In this document: positions 1 to 13,900 of the stretch, piece by piece
Numbering within the stretch: position 1 is the stretch's first letter
Layout: every line of letters starts with the position of its first letter
From: Diprion similis
Lineage: Eukaryota; Arthropoda; Insecta; Hymenoptera; Diprionidae
Direction: 5' to 3'
DNA length: 64,000 nt
Assembly (NCBI RefSeq): GCF_021155765.1
Contig: NC_060105.1
Location: forward strand, 10,325,001 to 10,389,000
Program-made: the position numbers and the translations under genes
The notes under the pieces: generated by a model
The model's database searches: none
What the model was told of the DNA's origin: nothing
The model's input: only the letters and a program-made list of their open reading frames with translations

Positions 1-1941
1 AATTTTAATTTTCAACCTTATAATTTTCATCCTTTACATCCATTTTTATCATTTCTAGAAAATTTTAATTTATCTTCTATTTTTTCAACTTTATATTTGC
101 AGTAATTTCATTCGCTTGTTTAGCTACTTACGTTATCTAAAATAATAAATGAATCCACTTCCTCGCTAGATTCAACAAGTACTAAATTTATGCACGTTTC
201 CTAAAAGAATGCCCAAATCGACAGAATCGTCCTTTGGTTGGGGTACAAAAATGCGAAAAACCAAAAAGTCGATGAGACGAAATCCCGAAAGTGAAATCAC
301 CAACAATTAGAAACGTAAAAAGGAAAAGTTGTCTTGCGGAAAAATAAAAATCGATAAAGCAAAAATGTATAAATAAATTTATACAGAAATTTTTTTTATT
401 TTGGAACGAGCAAGATTACGGAGGACAAAATATTGAATTACAACAATACCGGACAGTCAGAAAGTCCATTTTTCAAATGTCAGACTCGTAGGTTTTTCGA
501 AAATTCACGAATCCGAATTTTTCAATCACGTTTGACCAATGACTCGGAAGGTCGAAATCCCAAAATCCACGTCACCAGTTGCAGCTAATAGATGGCTTTA
601 CGCTTTTGAAGTGACACGAGGCTGCGTACGTGAATGTGGAACGCGATTTAACGTAATAATGTATTGAATAAATCGAACACCGTACGAGAAAAAAGATGCA
701 CTGTTTGAATGTTATTAAAAATATGTTGCTCGTTTCTTTGCGTTTGTTTTTTTTCTTTTTATGACTCAGACGGTTGTCTAATGCAATGAGATAATCTTGA
801 TAAAACTGGTATCGAGTTGAAGAATTTTACAACTTCCGAATTTTCAGGAGATTCGGTATTTCGGACTTTCGATATTTCGTCCTTTCGGGATTCTCGTCCA
901 TCTGCATTTTGCTCTTTCTGAACTTTGATTTCCGACAAACTATTTATGATTTCCGAACTTTCCTTCTTCTATACCTTGACATTCCGTGCTTTGTTCATCC
1001 GGAATTCAGGCTATTCTGCAAAGACTTTTTACAAACGCATAAATGAGCGTTTGATTAAATAAGCTCCAAGGAAAACATTTATTCTAAACCCGTTTCTCAA
1101 AAATTTCGGGTTTTCGACCAGTCCATTTTTTCATCTTCCAGGATTTTGATCCCCACCCTGTCTTCGCTTCCATTTCACGTCCAGTCGTGGAATGCATGCG
1201 GCAAAAAGATCGACGAACAAAGTGTAATCAGTAAGCCGATTCCTGCCAACGAAAGCTGGGGGCCAGTGTCGTTGAATGCGCGACTTTGAGTTGCAAATTG
1301 ATTAAACGCCAGGGGGAGGTTCTTCTCTCCTCCGCGTTATACGAATTCATCCTTAAACGTCTCCACCCAGCGTCGCGTGTCGGGTGGGTTTGTACGAGGT
1401 GAAACTCCGCGGGTTTCGTCCAGGGGTAGGTTTACTTAAATTACGTGCTTTGGGGTAGTGAAAGGTGGGTAAGCAGATGAAGATAATCCTTTAGGGTTGG
1501 CGGCGTATACGGGCCGGAATTGTCTTCGTCTCTACGGTTGGCTTAGGCACGCGGCTGTGTTTTTCTTGCTGTGGATCATTAGGACGATTAGGGTTGCCGC
1601 GAATGGGGGAGAACAGATTAGCACTGAGCTCGATTCCTGCCCTTCGCGGACCGAAACACCCTGCGCTCAGTCTCCCCGTCTTCTTGCGCCTTTTCTTACA
1701 CCCCGCATCTTTTTTCTCATCCGCCGTCTTCGCGATTTTACAAATTGAATTGTCCTTTCTTTTGACTGCTGCTTCTTCTTTTTCTTTTTCTTGCTTTCTA
1801 TTCCCTCACTTTTTTTTTTTTTTTTTCATCCTTACAAATTTTATTCCTCCGTCCTACGACAGCTAGAATATAAATATTTCGTGCAACGTCGCTGTTTGAG
1901 ACACAGCTTTGATCAATTTTTCTAATTCTGTTTGATTTCAG
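1..1941. other. Region upstream of the first recognised dsf exon; no coding exon identified
   Basis: The left part (to about 1,100) is AT-rich with no convincing coding signal. At 1,140-1,700 the sequence becomes clearly richer in G, C and CpG and could hold the promoter or 5' exon of dsf. The 1942 exon needs one base of a preceding codon, and dsf proteins carry only a few residues before this point, so a very short ATG-containing exon must lie upstream. I looked for an ATG followed by a few codons and a phase-1 GT donor and found none I would defend. Pyrimidine tracts at 1,760-1,830 and a long T run near 1,809-1,826 are simple sequence. Confidence 0.5.
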
Positions 1942-4900
1942 GAGACAGGCTACTTGATATCCCGTGCAAGGTATGCGGGGATCGTAGCTCGGGCAAACAT
2001 TACGGCATCTACAGTTGCGACGGCAAGTACAAAATTTTGATGATAAATAATGAGACGGTTCTCGTGGAAAGGAATCGTTGACTCGTGCTTTAATTGACTC
2101 TTTGATTGATCACTGACTAAATTCTTCGGCAACAAAAGGATCCATATATTAAATTATCTCAAACTTTTAGGCTGTTCTGGATTTTTTAAGAGAAGCATAC
2201 ATAGAAATCGCGTCTACACGTGCAAAGCTCAGGGTGATCTGAAGGGGCGCTGTCCCATCGACAAAACGCACAGGAATCAGTGCCGAGCCTGTCGTCTGAC
2301 CAAGTGTTTTCAAGCCAGCATGAACAAAGACGGTAAGTCGGCGTCGCAATTGCATGCTCACTGTTGAAATAGATTGTTTGCATCGTTATACGACGCGTCA
2401 TGTCATACCTACTCAATTGTGGTTCGACGTTAAATTGCGAGAGCGAAATTCCACCCTTCGTTAAATCAAACGAACAACGAAATTACACGGTGCTTAATCC
2501 GTAAACAAACGTGTTAATTATTGTCGAATAACTTCTCATTCATCGTGACGTCGCACTTTGATGATTGTGGAACCGATTCATCGCTCCCCCGCAACGCTCT
2601 GAATGAAGTAGAATTACACGAGGGTTTTGTGAGCTTTCGTTAAGTATTCGAGACCGCGTCGTTATCACTGAAATTGACTCGTTTCGAAGTTGGAGAAAAC
2701 GGACCGAGTCGAGAGTCTGGGATAAGGGAAGAAGCGACGAATCGATAACTTGATGTCAACTTTGTCGTTTTAACCCCCGCGACGGACAACCCTTTCAATT
2801 TTGCCACACGCTTCGCCAACGATTGATCAGGATTATAAGCTCGGGCTTTTTTCTCCGCAGTTAAAATCGATAGAACTTCCATCAGCCGTTCTATCTGCTG
2901 GGTGCAGAGAACGCTGGGTAATTTCAAACGTCTCTGTAAGAAGAGGTTTCAATCTTATGAACACGTTTCCTAACATCCTTAGCGCAAAGTCATTACAGAT
3001 GGATAAAATTAGAATAGTATATTTGAGCATCCTCCAAGGTCTCCGATTACGAAATACGTACACTGAACGATTATTTTCAAATTTATTGTAATTTTAAGAA
3101 ATGAACCTCACTTCATTCCGACGTGTTTTTGTCTCAGGTACGAATAACTTTCAATTCTGAAACGGTATTAATAAATTACGATTGCACTTTCTCTGATAGA
3201 TGATCTCGTTGCAATATGTTGCTGAATCGTCTCTAAATTTTTCCTCGACTAACCCACTCGCAAAATCAGAATCAGTCCAATTCAGCACAAGTGATAACGA
3301 ATATGGCAAAAGTGCATTCGACTGCATTTGAAGTGATCTGAACCCCATTCTTCAGCTACAAGAGTTTGCAAAATTTGCAATACGATTCAAAAAGCACAAC
3401 CGATCGTGAACCAAAACTGTGATGAGCGACCTCAAATTCCTAGATTATCAAAGTATTTAATCCTCGAAACGATAAGCCACAGTATAAACCCCGCTGTGGT
3501 ATCGCAAACGGCTAGAATTCTAGTACCTACCAGATTAAGTCTCCTCTGATTAAGATTAAACCAAAGATCCAGACATCAGTGTAACTTCGCTCTCGTAATA
3601 GAGCCGTCAGAATATCATATCCGCACCGTCACTGACCGTCCATTATGGATACCTACAAAGTCGGAGTTTGCGTGTGGGTTTGCGACGAGGCAAATGAGCT
3701 TAGCATTCTTCGGTCATCCGAAGAGGCGTCTTGCATGTGCCGTTGTAGACACAGAATCCGGCCAAGACGATGCTCCGCACACGATGTTAGAGGGGCAGAT
3801 ATCTGGGCACCACGGGGGGTGAGCTTGCGGAGAAATCGAGGGAGGGAAAGAGGCCATTTGACGGACAGGGTGAGGGAGGAGCGGACTGGCTGAGGCGCAA
3901 CCGCTTCTGAAGCATGGGGGTGGGGTTGTGGCGGGGCGCTTCGGGGGTGGCAGGGTGTTTAATGCAGGACGGGTGGCCGGGTTCCCAGCGGCCGCGGGGG
4001 CTCCAGACGAATAAGAGAGGAGATTCAATTAGCGGCAGAGCTTCGTACCTTAGGGTGTCTGCACACGGTTGGATCGGTTCCTCGGGTGGGCGAAGTCACC
4101 TCTGCATGGAAGCCGCGTCCGTTCTCTCCTCCGTGGTTCCCATTTCCGTTAACGGAAATCGCACGTTGTGTCGAACGGCGCGTTTCGACGCTTCCCGTAT
4201 CGTGTCGCGATCGTCTTTTCGGTGGGGGTGGTACCTTTAAAAGTTATAGCTGGAGCGGGTGATGCTTCGGTAACCGCCCGAGGCGTGCAATCATCCCGTT
4301 CTCCCGCACCGCGGGTTCCCCCTTCTTCCCCGTCTGGAGCGCCACCCTCTAGACCCCGATCTGCCAACTAGCTAGCACGAGTACCTTTTGTCTAACTCGG
4401 TAGATGTTTAATAATATATATGATTTTCAGACTGGTCGAGAGATCGCCAGGTGTTATAATAAATGGGCGACATGCCTCCACGGTCACACGGGAAGATGAA
4501 AGTTTTGGGCTTTTTGAATTATCGCAGTGTTTTTGTCTCTCCCTCTCGACTGTACAGACGTATGGGGTTGGATACATTTGTACTTTTTTTTGGTTTCATT
4601 TTTATTTTTCTACTAGACAATTAGAACGAAAGAATCAAGAATGTATCGCAATGAAGAGTCAATTTGACGTTTAGATTATCAAGTATAGAACTTTCGAGAC
4701 CATAAGAACTTAATAAAATGCGAGGTGCAATGAAGGCCACTTTCATTGAACTCATGATCTTTAAATTGCTGGAATCTGTTCAACCCCATCTTATAAACGA
4801 TAGCTTATATCCTCATGTTAAACCAATACAGTCAGTCATTTCAACCCAGAACTCTTTACATACATATCATGTAATTCACTTTTACTAGATTTTGATTATC

Positions 4901-7900
4901 ATTGACGTAATAACTAAGCTACAAATTTGAGGAGTTAAAGGTAATCTGGGGTCAGGATATTATTCGGCAATATCTTGAAGGGTGCACATTTCGTCTACGT
5001 ACATCGTGATGTTGCTCATTACATTGACGGTATCGTCATTCAATTGGTCGTAACATTAAAATGATGTAACAATTACTTGAATTCCTTTCATCATGAATTT
5101 TGAACGATTTTTCAAAATCGCCAGACCAGATTACGCCCGTTATTACCAGTCTATTTTTTCGAGATTAGCCTACGTTGTGAATATCTAGTGGATAATCGTC
5201 TCGAAACTCGATCTTTGGGCAGTGCAAACCGTCGATTTGCTTACGACGGAAGATCTGCAAAATCAGTTCAAAGATTTCGCGCCGCCTCGATTTATCGCCT
5301 AAGTGTATAACGTATACGTATACACCACGCCCGTATCATTCCGCTAATGCAGAACGCCACCACGGCTTCGTTGCCTCCTCGAGAGTCTTCGACCCCCTCC
5401 AGCACGTTTCTTCCCCCACTTGCATCTTCCATCCCCTTCCTCCGACCGCGAAGAATCCTCGAGGAGCGAACCCCGAGCCCATTTCACCCCATTATGCCAC
5501 CACATCGAGCCCCCTCCTCTGGTCCTTCAGGTATTACTGGCTCCGAGAGTGCGTGTGTGTGCGTATGTGTGTATGTGTGTCTGTGTCTGTCTGCTGCTGG
5601 TGGTTACTTATTGGTATGCGGATACCAATACATTCTTCCACCTTCCATATCCACGCAGCTGCAGGAGCAGCCATCGCGCGTTCTCGGCTATGTATCAATA
5701 AATAATATCCCGGGGATCTGGGACTTTATTCCTCGACAAACAGTTTTTATGAAAAAGAAATAAAATAGAACTCGTGTGCTCGGATCAAACTCTGTATATA
5801 AATATGAATATGTTCAGATATACGAAACGTTCAATTCCTTTGATTTGTATAGTTGTATATAAGGTTAAACTGATAACTGAGGGTTAAACAAACTCTTAAT
5901 TTCGTTAACGAAAAAACTGTTTTTAGGTCAAAGATTTTTTTTTTATTTTAACTTAATATCAGCTTAAGCAATTCTTTGTTCGTTCGAGCAAGTTTTTTTT
6001 TTTTTTTCGATTTTACGAAATTAAGAGTTTGCTGAATTTGAGCAATGGAGAAAATTTTCATTAGTCCAGCTACGATCTTTTTTGATCCAGTAACCATAGC
6101 TAGGAATTCGACTGCCATTTATTAATGAAAAATCAAATTAATATTAACATAAGAAGATTTGCAATACCTTCAGAATTTATTCTAGACTATTGGTACTTCA
6201 ATAAAACTATTCAGGTTCGGATAATTTTTTTAGCTGCTTGCTATAGTATAGTTTTGGGCTGACAATAAATAATTTTCGTAATAATACACAGTATGCACTA
6301 ATTATTCGAGATTAAGAGTTCTTAGGATGATATATTCGCCGTGTCGGTTGCACAATGTTCGAAACTGTATGAACGTGGAGTTTGAAATTTCCAAAGTAAA
6401 CTCTGGGACGGAAAGGCAGACCGACGGATGATTGGTTGACCTGCGCATCGAGTCTGTATATGGCCTCTTCTACTTGTTGGCAGTTGGTCAACATCATCTG
6501 AAAAGCACACAGTGTTAAATCCGGGAATATATCCTGAAACTTTCCGTGAAACCAATTCACGCCCAATCAATTCAAAACTTGTCAAACAAAAAGTTGGAAT
6601 CTCTTTGTTTTCTCTGACAATTTGCCCCTGCTCAGTCTTTTGAACCTTGTTTCAAAGGATTATAAAGTTTTCAACTCTCGACGAACCGCATCTTCCACGT
6701 CGCGAACAAATCTTCGCATGAATTATTGCAAAATTGATTTAATCGATCAGCTGATAGAAAGTGCAAATTGATTATCGATCACTTAAAAATTCTCTACGTC
6801 TCTTGAGAAATTGTTTTCAAAATTTTCCCACAAATAACTGACAAAACTTTCCGCTAGCAGCTTATTTTTATCAAATATAAAGAATTGTTCAAGGTTTCAT
6901 TAAATTGAGAAACACTGAGATGGATGAGTATTAATCATTTCCATATTAATGCTGAGAACTAAATTGTGAATAAAATCGGGGACAATGACCTATCGCGATA
7001 CAGTTAAATTAACACGCTCATATTATTCGGTCTTACGTAACAAGATTATTAATAGAATAGATTGCAGAGAATCTTTTTTTAATTTCTGTTGTACGCTATA
7101 ACATTTTTTTTTTTTTTTTTTCCAAATGTTCCAGAGTGTTTTTCAATCAAGTCATTAAACTTTTCTTGGTTGGTCAGGGTTTCAATTACCCTGGACGTCT
7201 AAAAAACGTACCGTATAAAAGCTCAGATTTTACAAACGGTTATAAATTATTATTGCACATGAAAACCAATCGTACACGATAAAATAAATGGACAGTGTTT
7301 AGACTAATTAAACCATAAATCGATCTAGTATTTTCGGTGAAAATGATGGTCATATTTTCAGAATTTGGAAAATATTTGTACATGCATCAGCGATTTCTTG
7401 TACAGTCTGCAGGCTGAACCACAAAGAACTATAGCAAGCCATGAAATTAGACAATTTAATACTTGAACAATGAATGACCAAACATAAAACATTATACAGC
7501 TCAAGAAATAATATCCTAGTTTTTCATTCACAGAAACATAGTTTTCACTTATCATTTCATTGGGTTGTTCTTAGGATGTCTGTGTTATGTGTTTTTTATG
7601 ACAATTTTTCAATTTTTGCTCATCACTATTTCCACTTCAGAAACTTTCTCCTAGTTTTTAAAACTTCTGCAACGTGGTCAGCAAGTTATTTTACAGAAAT
7701 TTTCTAATTGTTCTTTCGAAAAGTTTGCCAGTCCTTTCAAGAGTCTGATTCGATTTTTACTGAAACAACTGTAAACTTAGAAAAAAATCTCTCAATTTTC
7801 ATGCAAACAATGTGCAAAACGTGCATTGACTACTTTGATATCTTATTTATTTTTTATTTCACTTCAATTACGTTATGCATATCATAAGCGACTTGGATTC

Positions 7901-10900
7901 AATATAATCCATTAATGTTTGTACACAATTTAATAGACCAATTTTTTAAACAGCTTGACTGAAACTGATCGGTAATTTCACGTTTATTAATTATACAAAT
8001 GAATGTTTGTTACACTAAAAATTAAATAAACTGATACAAGAGTGAACACTTTTTATAAAATACGTGTTTAATATACTCCAATACGTACTGATTCACGTAG
8101 TCAGACTGATGCCTCAAATTTATTGAAGCTACTTGTGCTGGCAGAAAAATGTCTGACAAAGTAAATCAATTTGAATCGTTCAAAATATTACGGTTACCTC
8201 ATGTGATACGATAATGTTTTATACGTTAATTATACCGTAATTAATCAATTTCAACGTTTTTTTCTACAAAATTCGAACTAAGATGATTCACGGCTGCTTG
8301 ATTCCTCTTTCTCATCGATGTAAATCCTCAGGTCTTTCAACGTCCGGTTTCCCATGTACTTGTCAACCTGGCTTAGGCCAGCCTTAAAGAACACGAGGCT
8401 GAAAATGAATAGACACATTAATCATCCTTACTTGTCAGTTTTTTGTCTTCAATTAAATCTTATCCTTTGGTTAAATTGCTCGAATACTAGATTAGAGATA
8501 CTACAGTCGAAAAATCAAACTCAAGGTAACGAGAAGCAATTTTATGGTAATTATTCATCATTACGTTGGGTATCCTTTAACGCTGTATTGCCCGCAGAGT
8601 CTACGATGTCGATCACAGTCGATTTTGGCAATTTGTATTTGACTGACGTTGAAGTTTGAAGCCAGTTGATCCCACGTCGGCATCAGTTCCGTAGAATATA
8701 TGCACCTGATGAGTATCAAGTAGGTATATTTTCAATAATTATATCCGTGGGGTGGGTGGAAATTTCGAAGTTGAAAAGCTTCGAAGGTTTCAAATTCCGG
8801 AAGAACGAAATGTCGAAAGGGCATAACTCCGCAAAGCTAAAGTTCTGAGAGTGCGAAAATGGAAGAAATTTTAAACTGAAGAATTTCCGAATGATCGAAG
8901 ATTTTCAGTTCTCTGAATTTCTCGTTTGATGCAATTTTACCATATTGATTTGATTTTTGTTTTTTTTTCTGATTTTTTACACCCACTCGTTGAGTAAACT
9001 ACGCTGTGTGAGTATATTTCAATTTTTGGAATTTTACTTTATTGAAACTTTATTTTTCGGAATTTCGATCTATAAAAAGTTCACTTTCCATGACGTTTCT
9101 CTATCGTAACTTGAGTTTTCGGAATCTTGTATTTCGGAACTTTGAACCGTCAGGTTTCCCACCATTCAAAACTTCGTTAATTCGTAAAAATCTGACTTCC
9201 TCACTTCAAGTTTCGTCACTAATTAATTCGGAATTAAGCGCTTTCGGTATCAATCAAATCCATCACTCATTTCTGTGTAAAAAAAATGCAAACGACTTAC
9301 CATGAGGTGTAAAACATAACAAAATGATCTTTTTTTGCTACTTCTGTGCGGAACTCCTTCGCCGAATAATCAACAGCACGAACATCGGCAGCCTGTGCAT
9401 CAAGCGTTGTTCGGCATATGAAAAAGGTGGTGAGAAGTACGATGAATTTAAGAAACATGGTCGGAAATCGAGTTTGTAGATCAATCGCTTTCCAGTATTC
9501 CTTTTGTGAGATCGAGGGAATTTAATCAATCAATTGCTTGAGAGTTAATTTAATAGAGAGTTGATGAAATAGTCCGACCTCTGCTTTCAGACCAAATTTC
9601 CACGAGCTACTGCATACACGTAATAGCATTTACTAATCGCGAAATACATTTCGAATAAACATTTCACTCACTTGCTGTGTAAAGTTCAGGCGATTACGCT
9701 GTTTGAGATTAGAGACGATTGCCTGTTTTGTTTGGGCTTAGCAAGCCGGGCGTGAATAGATTGTTTATAATTACGTATGATAACTAGTCAAACAGGGATA
9801 AAAATCTGTGCCTTTTCAAAACCATTCCTGCTGTTATCATTGAGTAAGTAAAGTTTTACAATGAAAATCGGTAAATACAGTGATACGTTCATATTCATTA
9901 ATAATATCGAATATAAATTAACTTTTCGAGCTTTAGTGAATTAATTCCGAGGTTAATTGCTGGGCAATGAAAATGGATTTTACGTTAATGAGTGTTTAAA
10001 ACTTGTGTAAGATCGGATTCCGAAGAAATTCGGAACAAAAGTTTCTGGAATTTTTTCATTACGGATTTAGCGCCAATATATGAAATAAATATGCCCTCGT
10101 ACAATTGTTGATACATCCTGTATCCCATTTTTTTTCTCTATGTCGTAACTCATTAGACGCGGTGAAAAAATTTAATACCAAAAAATCAAAAAAATCACAG
10201 TCCGGATTAAATAGGAAAAGGCATGGATTCGAAACTTGGAAGAAAATTATTTTTGTAGCGATAAATATTTTTTTTCAGTTACTTGTTAAAAAGCTTCTGG
10301 GACAATTTTCACATACTCATCATAAGAAACACTTTTTCTTACCATGAGATAATCTTCAAATGTGAGAAAAAAAAGTATAGCTAAAGAGACTTTTTACGTG
10401 TCTCCAGCATTTTTAAAATCTTGTCATGAACTGATATTTTGCAAATTCCCTAAATTTCTTAGATCTTGCAGGTGAAAAAAAAGTGTTAAATATGAATAAA
10501 ACTTGACTCTGATTACCGAAAACAAGGCATAAAATTCAACTAGATATGAAATTGTTGGAATAAACCAGAATTTCGAAAAAAGGGATCAACATTATCGATC
10601 ATTTAAAAATTGCAAACCATTGTGCCTTTATTATAATAATTGTCCTAAAATTTATTAATACTGCGTTGTCTCTTAAATAGTTTTTCCATCATCTAACTTT
10701 TCTTGTCCTGCCAGGCTATCAATAATCCTAAATTACTTACGATGAGTATCTGACGTAGTTTCAGTTAAAAAAACGTTTTCCTTTGCGCAAGGGATAGAGA
10801 AGATGTAATAGAAGAAAGAGAGAGAAACCCAACGAAATTTTCAGATGAAATGTTATCTACTTTTCTTTTTAAAAAATTGACTTTGACGTTTTCTCCAATT

Positions 10901-13900
10901 AATTATTCCTGCTGGCGCTATTTAGCATCGCTATTTACCCATCCAAAGATCGTTTCTCAATTTCTTAATGCTAAAGAGATAAATCTTGCAGCAATTTGAA
11001 GATTTGTACATACAGTCGTATGTACATAATACAGTCGTATTATTTCAGTAGTAAAACCAAGAGTGCGTCAGACACGGTATATAATTTGAAGCAACAGTCT
11101 GCATTCAATCTATTCCATCTATTTAGAAGTGGTTAATTATTTGACACTCTCTCTACAACTTTCATCATACCATGAAAAGGAAAAAACCATTAACGCTTCA
11201 CTCTGTAATGTAAGAATCATATTTTTCAGAAAAACCACAAAATTATTGGAAATAGAGATTAAATCATTCCATTTTAATATTCAGACAATCTCAAAGATTC
11301 CAGAATTCCTAAACAACGTTCCAACATCTTTCGGAAATGTTATTTTGATATGGACAATTGAACTACAATTTTAAGAGAAAAATTTACGACTGTCAAACGC
11401 GATCCTGAATGTAAAACGTAGCACTCCATACTTGTTGGCAGTTGATCAACGCAATCACAAAAGCACACAGCGTTAAAGGAATGTATCTTCCGCGCAGCTT
11501 AAATTTCCTTAAACTTTCGCTGCAATCTTCGCACGCCAAATTGATTCAAAAGTTTAGAATCGCTTTGTTTTCCCTGACAATTTTCCGCAGCTCAGCCTCT
11601 TCTACCATTAAATTTCAGAAGATTATGACAAAGTTTTCGCATTCTAGTCAACCGCAATCTCCACATGAACAATACAATTGTTTAAATAATGTGAGTGCGC
11701 GTATAATAACGCCCATAATTAGAAAGTAACAGTGCAGAAAATTTGCCATAATTTGCTGAAATTACTGAAAGGGTACAATTTGAAAAAAAGAATGTATGAT
11801 CGAAGCTCACTAAAGAAAAAGACTAAACAAGTACAATAAATAAAAAAATAAATAAATTTAAAAAAAAATACTTGCGGATTAATGCTGCACTCGCAATGTA
11901 CAGTGGGGATTGTCAAGCTTTGCCGGCTAGTCGTGAACGGGAACGGGAACAGGAACGGGATCCTCTCTGCGTGGGAGATGGCGGCTGGCGAGAGGCATTC
12001 GTGCGAGGCGTGCCTTACACGATACGAACGGCGTCAATCCATCCAACGCTACGGGGGTGAAACTGTGAGCTCGTATGGGTGTGACGGGTCGTTGCGTTAA
12101 GCTGCTCTTTGATCGTCACCTGTCACCCTCGTGTATAGGCATATACCTACAGAGAACGTGATACGGCGCCCCGTTCGGATGGAGGAATTAGCCAAGTGAA
12201 AGACGAGGCGAGCCTTTCTCACTGCATGCGGATACATAGTCTATTAAGAATCAACTGAAAAGGGGTTGAAGAATTGAAACTGTATTGTTTCTCACATCGT
12301 TTGCGATGAGAATTTATTTTTTTATTTTTTTTTTGTGGGGGAGGGGGGGGGGGGGGTTAACAGAAAATTTTACAATTCCTAGCTTAACAGATGTTATAAA
12401 AGTTAAATGCAATCATCCGGGTTCTGATTTTTCATTATATTCGCTGGACTTATTATGCTGCACTTCGTCCTGCTTCAAATTTGAAACACTGTGTTCCTGC
12501 AGACAATATACGTCATGTCTTGGAGCTTTCATGACGATTCGCAAATTTTTTAGTACTGTGGAAGTTTGTCTTGTTTATCTCGTTCATTTACCAATGTATT
12601 TACACAGTCTTCTGGAAACTAAAGTAACTACTGATAAAATTATTGCAGAATATTCCCTTAAAAATTACATCTCAAGCATTTCGAGAAGAAAAAGTTTGTT
12701 CATTTATCAGCATGCGACTACAGTAAACTGATATTCGTAGCTCTAAGATTCATCTCGTTCGATCAGAATTGATTCACCACTCTGTCCTATTCTCAAGTGA
12801 GTGGAAATCAAGCCTTGTGTTAGCAAATTTGTTGTTTGACGCTTACTAAAGTAAACGCGCACACGCGTACATGAGATAAATTATGTGCAGTGTCAATGTC
12901 GACGAAATATTTTTCCGAATAAACCGCCAAATTACCAACGGTTAAATTCACCTTGCCATTCCTACAACATTTACTTCAATACTTTTCCTTGTGCACCAGG
13001 ATAAAGTATGAAAGAAAACTGACAAGAAGGTGTAACAACATTGGCTATGAAAAATCTTTTAAATTTTCAAGAATTGCGTACGATTTTCCCATGTTCACGA
13101 AGACTCGTAGCCGTCTCCCAGCGCTACACGATGCGTGTGTAGATCTCGTTCGATCAGATTCGAGGCAGGCGTGTCTTGAATACAGCCAAAGACAAGTTTA
13201 TATTCCCGTATGAATAGATATCGGGAAGAACCCTCAGCCGGCGTGTTACACGCTTGGAAATCCACGGCAAGGGTGGGTCGGGGGTGGGTGCATGTAGCGC
13301 GACCTCGCTCACCCAGGGATTAGCCTCCGAGCTCGCTGACTGCTGAAATGTTCACAGATCGGTTTACCGTTTAGTTGGATGGCGAGTGTGAGCCGTTTTA
13401 TAGGGGTTGGAGGCTGGAGGCTTGGAGGCCTGGAGGACGTGTGTGGGAACGCGCATTGTGGCTCGCACGTGCCGCCCCTGATCCCCATCCCTATCCCCAT
13501 CCCCATCCCCCTCACCTTCCTCTCCTCTCCTCTCCAGGGTAACCCGCGGCGCCAAGGGACACGTGTGGGTGGGGGTTGTGCTATCAGCCTGCACCCCCAA
13601 CCTGGGCGCGGTTCATTCCAGCGCATGCGATTCGCAACTGGGGCAATGTGAAAACCTGAGCTTGAACCAACGACTTTCCCGGATGCATTCGTACGCCCTG
13701 TGAATTAATACTTAAACTTATCAGCTTATGCCGCGCGTTTCAAACCGTATATAACCGCTGCCTTATCGCTGCTGCCTTTTCCTTTCGCTTTTAAGACTCG
13801 CGTTTTTTATATCATTGTGCGGTTGAAAAACGTCGACAAATGTCAAATCCATTTCATTCAGTTTATGCTGTTTTTATATTCATCGGACTTGTTGCGATAG

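Larger units (their letters stand above)
2333..8277. other. Left part of dsf intron 2: AT-rich DNA with two GC-rich islands
   Basis: No coding exon is supported here. GC- and CpG-rich islands lie at about 3,640-4,380 and 5,340-5,560. Long open frames on both strands there follow from composition, not coding. A (GT)n-like microsatellite sits at 5,549-5,593. A segment at about 6,455-6,650 has a diverged relative at 11,428-11,620 (listed separately). T runs occur near 5,995 and 7,105. The rest shows nothing I can name. Confidence 0.6.

Noticed and set aside
12285..12731. 148-codon plus-strand open frame as a gene
   Set aside because: It runs through a poly-T and poly-G tract, has AT-driven composition and no motif or splice context.
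13309..13651. Overlapping 90-105 codon frames on both strands near 13.4 kb
   Set aside because: They arise from C-rich simple repeats and GC-rich composition inside dsf intron 2.
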